Positions 6,655-11,920 of a stretch of DNA of 11,920 nt are shown piece by piece (position 1 is the first letter of the stretch; every line of letters begins with the position of its first letter). Source of the stretch: an uncultured Collinsella sp. (lineage in GTDB: Bacteria > Actinomycetota > Coriobacteriia > Coriobacteriales > Coriobacteriaceae); the NCBI GenBank assembly GCA_902495525.1, contig CABUXL010000050.1, positions 1 through 11,920 on the forward strand, in the 5' to 3' direction. The notes under the pieces were generated by a model. The model made no database searches, was not told the DNA's origin, and saw only the letters and a list, made by a program, of their open reading frames with translations. The position numbers were made by a program, and so were the translations under genes.

Positions 6655-8739
6655 CTAGATACAGAACCCGGGGATCACACAGGTTAGCTTGTTTGGCTTT
6701 TCCGCAGGCGTTGCGTACGTAAAGACGTCGCCGTCGTGCCCCACGCGGTTCATATAGAGCGTGCCTTCGCTCTCCGATGTGTCGGGGCTCACCGTGCGCT
6801 CCCACCAACAGGTGTCCTTGCCCTTCCACTGACGGACCATCGTCTCGTTCGTGGAATACGGGCTCACCTTGAGCTCGCGGAAGAGCTGATACTCCTTGCC
6901 CTCGCCGTTGTAGATGTCTGCCAGGTAGTGATAGTCCTCGACAAACGAATCGGGCGGTTGCGTACCGCACAGCTCGACCATGGCGGGCAGCCAAAGGGTT
7001 GCGGGCAACTCGCTCAGGCACGATGCGCTGTTGGCGGCGCCCACATTGTTCGAGACCTTCTTGACCCCTTTAATGAGTGCGCGCAACTCGTTGGGCAGCA
7101 GCTTAAGGCCGTCGCCGTTGAGCCATTCCCGCAGCTCGCAATCTGCCCAGCCGGCGCTCGGCGGTTCAGCCGCAGCGTTGCGCTCGGCAATACCCGCATC
7201 GAACATAAACGTCAGTCCGGCCTTGCCCGTCCCGTCCAGAAGCTCATCGTGGCGGATGCCCACAAGCTGCGCGCCAACCTGCAGCCCGTTGGTGAGCGTG
7301 ACACGCTTGGTACACGGATAGGGGATATGCCCATCGGCATCGAGCAGGTGATAGCGCTTGGCAATCTCGCGTGCCTCGCTACGGGTCTCGGCGGCCTTAA
7401 TCTTGAGCGAAATCTCCTGCAGCTGATCCCAGGTGTAGTCGTCAAGTGAACCGCGGATGCCGTCAAGGTAGTCGGGGATGCCAAAGCCATGGGTTGCCGC
7501 CCCGATAACGCTGAGCCCCGCAACGGCTGCGATAGCGCCGCCGATAATAAAGCGGCGGCGGGTCATGGCATCGTGCCGGGCCTGCTCCAGGATCTCTCGC
7601 GCGCGCTCGCCGGCGACGTCGACCTTAAGGTGCGTACCGGAGTCGATGTCAATCGCGGCCTCGTCTCCTGTGCCTTCGCGGCCCTCGGATTCGGCATCGG
7701 TGAGGTATGCCGAGAGCACCTCGAGCATCTGCTGCTCGGTGGAACGATCGCACTGCTCGACTGAGAGACCCTTCATGATGATTTGGACGAGCGCTTCATC
7801 GCCCTCGCAGCGCGGCTCGAGCGGTGCCGGCTTGGTCTTGGTCTTTACGAGATAGAACGAGCCGGTTGCAGCGGCGTCCGTCGACTCAAAGTCAAACGGT
7901 TTGCGACCGCTGTAGAGCTGGTACAGAATGCTCGAAAGCGCATAGACGTCGATTGCCGGCGAACGGCGAAGGGCCGCGATGCCTTCGATATCCTGCGTGA
8001 GCATCTCGGGCGCGGCGTATGCGGGCGTGGCAAAGCGCCAGATGTCGGCGCGTCGGGTGATCGTGTCGTCGCCGAGAGCCATGGTCGCGGAGCCCATGTC
8101 GATGAGGTAGGGGTCAAAGGAGCGATCGGCGATCTGCTGCTCGAGCGTTCGGCTGGTGGTGCGGAACATAATATTGGCAGGCGAAAGGTCGCGATGGACG
8201 ACCGGATTCACGAGGCCTTGGGTCATCAAGAGTGCGCGAAGCACGGCGTTTCCGACGGCGGCGACCATCTGGGTGGTCAGCCCGCCCGAGGCATCGTGCG
8301 GAAGCAAGGGCAGCGCCTGCTTGAGCGAGGTTCCCTCGACCCACTCCATGAGGATGAGCGGGCCGTCCTCACAAGAGCCGTAGCCATAGACGCGCGGAAA
8401 TCCGCGCAGGTGCGAGACAGTGCACAAGTGACGGTACTCTTCGAACAGCGCGGCGGTGTTTGCCAGGTGCGCGGCCGATTGCTCGGCGGAGCGGTCGGGG
8501 GCTTGGCCGGAAAGGACGGCGTTGTCCTTGAGTAGCTTGACGGCAAAGACCTCGCCGCTCGTGTTGGTCGCGCGCAGCACGTGCCCGATGTTGCCGTTGT
8601 TGCGGTGGGCCGTCTGGAGAATAAGCGTCATAAACCGACGCTTGGCGTCGCCCTCGGCGCTGGGATCGACCGCCACGGCGGTGTCGAACGTATCGAGACG
8701 GATGAGTTTGTCGCCATAGGCGCTATCGGTAGTATCCAT
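6655..8739 (-). CDS. Transmembrane Ser/Thr protein kinase with C-terminal DUF6273-like extracytoplasmic domain
   Basis: The 694-aa protein joins a cytoplasmic Hanks-type kinase (about residues 10-345) to an outside domain. Visible kinase motifs are a short Gly-rich loop (GNIGHV, 49-54), the ATP lysine AVK (K68), the catalytic loop HRDLSPAN (D184, N189), DMG in place of DFG (D214) and APE (243-245). All catalytic residues are present. After an acidic linker come TRRRF (393-397) and a hydrophobic segment to about 417. The last ~270 residues include GWADCELREWLNG and a conserved LPxELR-IK block that I associate with DUF6273, a domain common in Coriobacteriia. The start at 8739 is chosen because AAAGGA lies five nt upstream; a 29-residue upstream extension lacks such support. 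The gene follows the FHA gene on the same strand, 171 bp away, suggesting a kinase and phosphopeptide-reader pair. Substrates are unknown. Confidence 0.88.
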   Translation of the reverse strand: MDTTDSAYGDKLIRLDTFDTAVAVDPSAEGDAKRRFMTLILQTAHRNNGNIGHVLRATNTSGEVFAVKLLKDNAVLSGQAPDRSAEQSAAHLANTAALFEEYRHLCTVSHLRGFPRVYGYGSCEDGPLILMEWVEGTSLKQALPLLPHDASGGLTTQMVAAVGNAVLRALLMTQGLVNPVVHRDLSPANIMFRTTSRTLEQQIADRSFDPYLIDMGSATMALGDDTITRRADIWRFATPAYAAPEMLTQDIEGIAALRRSPAIDVYALSSILYQLYSGRKPFDFESTDAAATGSFYLVKTKTKPAPLEPRCEGDEALVQIIMKGLSVEQCDRSTEQQMLEVLSAYLTDAESEGREGTGDEAAIDIDSGTHLKVDVAGERAREILEQARHDAMTRRRFIIGGAIAAVAGLSVIGAATHGFGIPDYLDGIRGSLDDYTWDQLQEISLKIKAAETRSEAREIAKRYHLLDADGHIPYPCTKRVTLTNGLQVGAQLVGIRHDELLDGTGKAGLTFMFDAGIAERNAAAEPPSAGWADCELREWLNGDGLKLLPNELRALIKGVKKVSNNVGAANSASCLSELPATLWLPAMVELCGTQPPDSFVEDYHYLADIYNGEGKEYQLFRELKVSPYSTNETMVRQWKGKDTCWWERTVSPDTSESEGTLYMNRVGHDGDVFTYATPAEKPNKLTCVIPGFCI

Positions 8740-8744
8740 GGCGT

Positions 8745-8750
8745 TCCTTT
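8745..8750 (-). promoter_or_regulatory. Ribosome binding site that fixes the kinase start
   Basis: AAAGGA on the minus strand stands five nt before ATG 8739. The frame stays open to an ATG at 8826, but that extension overlaps a strong inverted repeat and has no ribosome site, so it is probably untranslated. Confidence 0.65.
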
Positions 8751-8781
8751 GTCTGGCATGGGTTGCCGCACGTATACGCGA

Positions 8782-8822
8782 GCAGTGCGGATATCGGTAA
8801 AGTACCATGATAGCCGCACTGC
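8782..8822. repeat. 14-bp inverted repeat (nested palindrome) upstream of the kinase gene
   Basis: GCAGTGCGGATATC (8782-8795) is repeated in inverse at 8809-8822 with 13 of 14 matches. Between them GGTA-AAG-TACC (8796-8806) forms a second, nested stem. It lies 43-83 bp before the kinase start, inside the FHA-kinase gap. A separate perfect palindrome, GTCGTTTACGAC, is at 8844-8855. CACGTATAC occurs at both 8769-8777 and 8824-8832, flanking the inverted repeat. It could be an operator for the kinase gene or an mRNA stem in the FHA-kinase transcript. Confidence 0.65.
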
Positions 8823-8876
8823 CCACGTATACCGCTGAGCATTGTCGTTTACGACGCAGAAGGTAGAAGACGTAAG

Positions 8877-8909
8877 ACGGACGGCGACCGTCTTTCGATC
8901 GCCGTCCGT
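8877..8909 (-). terminator. Terminator-like hairpin after the FHA gene
   Basis: A perfect 11-bp stem (ACGGACGGCGA 8877-8887 with 8899-8909) begins one base past the FHA stop codon on the minus strand. It is followed there by CTTACGTCTTCT, which is only moderately T-rich. It may be a weak terminator or attenuator that lowers kinase expression relative to the FHA protein. Confidence 0.6.
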
Positions 8910-8910
8910 G

Positions 8911-9873
8911 CTAGTCCACAATGACAAGGAATGTCGTGTAGAGACCCAGATGGAGCCTGTCGCTGTTGGCTATTTCCACCGGGGGATAGATCTTGCCGGG
9001 CTCGCGTTGGTCGCGCGGCGGCTCAATCACAATATCGCCGTCGCCTGCACCCGATTCGAGTACCGTGCCGTTGGTCGATCCAAGGCCTTGGGCGTACCAG
9101 TGCTCACCCTCGAGCCAAATGCGAAGATGCTCGCGCGATGCGTCGGCGCCCACATCGGTGATGCTGGGCGAGGTTTTGGGCAAAGAACCAATCACGGTGC
9201 CGTGCGGATCGCGTGTGAGGGGATGGATTTGCATGTCGGCGCAGTTGTCGGCATGGGTTCTGAGCAGACCGAGGTTGGGGGCGGCGGTGCGCGGCTGCTC
9301 CAGGCTGCTCATAAAGCCACGTCCGACGGTAGTTTCGGTGGTGCCAAAGTGCTCGCCCGTCTTGCTGTCGCAAAAGCGCTCGACGGTGGCCACGCCCTGA
9401 ACGGGATCGGCGAGCGCCCCCGTTGCCACAAAGAGCATAAGGTAAAGCGTGCTTTTCTCGCGCACGGCATTGCCGTCAAAGTTGTCGATGCGATTGAGGG
9501 CATTTGCATATAGGCGGCTGTCCAGCTTGTAGCTGGCGAGAGCCGACATCATTTCGTTGGCGGCCGGACCGCGATAGTGCTCGGCGATTGCCCGATAGGC
9601 GGACTCGCCGCCGCCGAGCTTGCTGCAGATTGCCGAGGAAAGGTTGAGCGTGGTGACGGTAAAGTCGCTGTAGATGGAGGGCGCGCACTGGTCAGGCTTG
9701 CGATGGACGATGTAACGGGTGAGATACGAGCGGTTGGAAGAGCATTTCTCGAGCAGGGTACTGCCGAGATAAGAGTTTCCATTGATGAGCATTCGGGCGA
9801 TCTCGAGATGTTTAAGACCGCCGAACGAGCGAATATCGTTATAGAGGACCGAGCAAGGCGTCTCTGCTGCCAC
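8911..9873 (-). CDS. FHA-domain protein, probable phosphothreonine-signalling partner of the kinase
   Basis: The protein has 320 aa. The C-terminal ~95 residues (about 223-320) form a forkhead-associated domain: SREH (246-249), LGSTNGT (264-270) and the final strand DRLHLGLYTTFLVI. FHA domains bind phosphothreonine peptides, often made by a neighbouring Ser/Thr kinase, and such a kinase follows on the same strand. The first ~200 residues have no domain I recognise. They contain no obvious membrane segment or signal peptide, so the protein should be cytoplasmic. The GTG at 9873 is chosen because a near-perfect AAAGGAGG stands five nt upstream; the longer frame would start at a TTG (9903) with no ribosome site. 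One oddity is that the usual Gly-Arg at the start of the FHA fold is Gly-Ser here (VIGS, 227-230). A terminator-like hairpin directly follows the stop. Confidence 0.85.
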   Translation of the reverse strand: MAAETPCSVLYNDIRSFGGLKHLEIARMLINGNSYLGSTLLEKCSSNRSYLTRYIVHRKPDQCAPSIYSDFTVTTLNLSSAICSKLGGGESAYRAIAEHYRGPAANEMMSALASYKLDSRLYANALNRIDNFDGNAVREKSTLYLMLFVATGALADPVQGVATVERFCDSKTGEHFGTTETTVGRGFMSSLEQPRTAAPNLGLLRTHADNCADMQIHPLTRDPHGTVIGSLPKTSPSITDVGADASREHLRIWLEGEHWYAQGLGSTNGTVLESGAGDGDIVIEPPRDQREPGKIYPPVEIANSDRLHLGLYTTFLVIVD

Positions 9874-9878
9874 GGATA

Positions 9879-9886
9879 CCTCCTTT
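9879..9886 (-). promoter_or_regulatory. Strong Shine-Dalgarno that selects a GTG start for the FHA gene
   Basis: AAAGGAGG on the minus strand, five nt before GTG 9873, is the best ribosome site in the window. It lies inside the longer open frame from TTG 9903, which argues that the frame begins at the GTG. Confidence 0.8.
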
Positions 9887-9980
9887 GATTGCTTCCTAGC
9901 CAATATGGCGATAGGAATTAATGGCCCCCGGTGGGCGACGTATTAAATGGCTGCGCAATATATAGCGTAACTAAAGCAAC

Positions 9981-9986
9981 ATTATA
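9981..9986 (-). promoter_or_regulatory. Candidate -10 box (TATAAT) of the FHA gene
   Basis: A perfect TATAAT on the minus strand lies about 110 bp before the GTG start. The best -35 candidate is CTGCAA with a 16-bp spacer, matching TTGACA at only three positions, so the promoter could be weak or activator-dependent. The stretch to the ribosome site would be a ~90-nt leader. Element C begins 66 bp upstream of this box. Confidence 0.45.
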
Positions 9987-10051
9987 GGCCACATGTTCGA
10001 AATTGCAGGAAGACTGAGAGATTTGGTTTGGACTGGACGGAAATCCCCCTC

Positions 10052-10191
10052 TGTCTTGATCTATAACAATTAGGGCCGATTTTACTCGTTAACTGTTACA
10101 GATTGAGACGTTTGTGAGCCGTGTCGACCGTTTGTCTCGATCTGTAACACGTAGAGGAAGATTCGCCCTGTAGATGTTACAGATTGAGACA
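10052..10191. repeat. Four-unit palindromic intergenic element, copy C
   Basis: The units are minus 10052-10068, plus 10094-10110, minus 10133-10149 (exact consensus) and plus 10175-10191. The gaps are 25, 22 and 25 bp, identical to copy A. It has the same orientation as copy B, judged by GAGACAAAC and AACGTCTC around the central spacer when read on the minus strand. It sits in the divergent region between the FHA gene and the DEAD-box helicase, 178 bp upstream of the FHA start and 65 bp before a candidate helicase -10 box. Unit changes are mostly transitions. Function unknown. Confidence 0.9.
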
Positions 10192-10256
10192 ATCAGCCGG
10201 GCCCACCTCGTCCGCCTCGTCATCTGTGGTTTACGTGGGGGCATGCGAAGCACGGG

Positions 10257-10262
10257 TATACT
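10257..10262 (+). promoter_or_regulatory. Candidate -10 box (TATACT) of the helicase gene
   Basis: TATACT matches the -10 consensus at five of six positions and is the only good match in the 270 bp between element C and the helicase start. No clear -35 is seen at 16-18 bp. If it is used, the mRNA leader would be about 190 nt. Confidence 0.45.
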
Positions 10263-10266
10263 AACC

Positions 10267-10396
10267 GGCGGCGAATCTGCTCCATCGCTTAGAGCTGCTG
10301 CGTCTGGACGGCGCGTGATAGGGCTGCCAAAGCGATCGCCAGCGTGCTGAGCAACGTCCTCTCTGTGCGCACCTGTTTTTGTATGTATTAGCGCAC
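10267..10396 (+). other. Long, potentially structured leader of the helicase gene
   Basis: ATCGCTT (10284-10290) pairs perfectly with AAGCGAT (10330-10336), and a nearby GGCG (10270-10273) can extend the stem to CGCC (10337-10340). Further on, GCGTGC (10342-10347) can pair with GTGCGC (10365-10370) using two G·U pairs, followed within six bases by TTTTT, a weak attenuator-like arrangement. GTGCGC can alternatively pair with GCGCAC (10391-10396). DEAD-box helicase genes in several bacteria have long regulated leaders, so control here is plausible but unproven. Confidence 0.35.
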
Positions 10397-10461
10397 TACC
10401 AAGCACGCCCGCGCGGCCGCATGCCGTGCCCATTGCGCGTGCAGATAAGGAACAACAACAT

Positions 10462-11920
<1,459 letters not shown>

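Noticed and set aside
8740..8826. 29-residue N-terminal extension of the kinase from ATG 8826
   Set aside because: It has no ribosome site and overlaps a strong inverted repeat, while ATG 8739 has AAAGGA at the right distance.
9874..9903. TTG start for the FHA gene
   Set aside because: No Shine-Dalgarno precedes it, and a near-perfect one lies inside this stretch in front of GTG 9873.

Overview
The window looks like chromosomal DNA of a high-GC Gram-positive gut actinobacterium. Collinsella or another member of the Coriobacteriia is my best guess. The basis is the GC-rich codon use, a sortase-anchored coiled-coil/CAP surface protein, and a transmembrane Ser/Thr kinase with a DUF6273-like sensor domain next to an FHA protein. 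The genus is an inference from gene content, not from a marker gene.

Layout, left to right. Positions 1-85 (minus) hold the start of a CopZ-like copper chaperone cut by the window edge. Positions 238-2580 (minus) hold a complete CopA-type Cu(I) P-type ATPase, transcribed toward copZ. A 94-nt imperfect palindrome (151-244) lies between the two. The copA promoter carries a CsoR-like GC palindrome inside its -35/-10 spacer. Positions 2999-6334 (minus) encode a 1111-aa LPXTG surface protein in which a CAP (SCP/PR-1) domain sits between two long Ala-rich coiled coils. Positions 6655-8739 (minus) encode a membrane Ser/Thr kinase with an extracytoplasmic DUF6273-like domain and a Tat-like motif at its membrane segment. 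Positions 8911-9873 (minus) encode an FHA-domain protein just upstream of the kinase, probably its signalling partner. Positions 10462-11920 (plus) hold a DEAD-box RNA helicase, divergent from the rest and open at the right edge, behind a long leader.

The most unusual structure is a family of about 140-bp intergenic elements, at 2731-2870, 6475-6613 and 10052-10191. Each consists of four copies of a 17-bp unit (consensus TGTTACAGATCGAGACA) in alternating orientation, with a spacing of unit-25-unit-21/22-unit-25-unit. The 25-bp gap is exact in all six pairs although the gap sequence is poorly conserved. One element lies 140-180 bp upstream of the start codon of copA, of the surface protein and of the FHA gene. 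No gene in the window obviously acts on these elements.

In functional terms the window joins a copper-efflux unit, a large wall-anchored surface protein, a phospho-signalling pair (kinase plus FHA reader) and an RNA helicase. Apart from kinase with FHA and copA with copZ, the genes may simply be neighbours.
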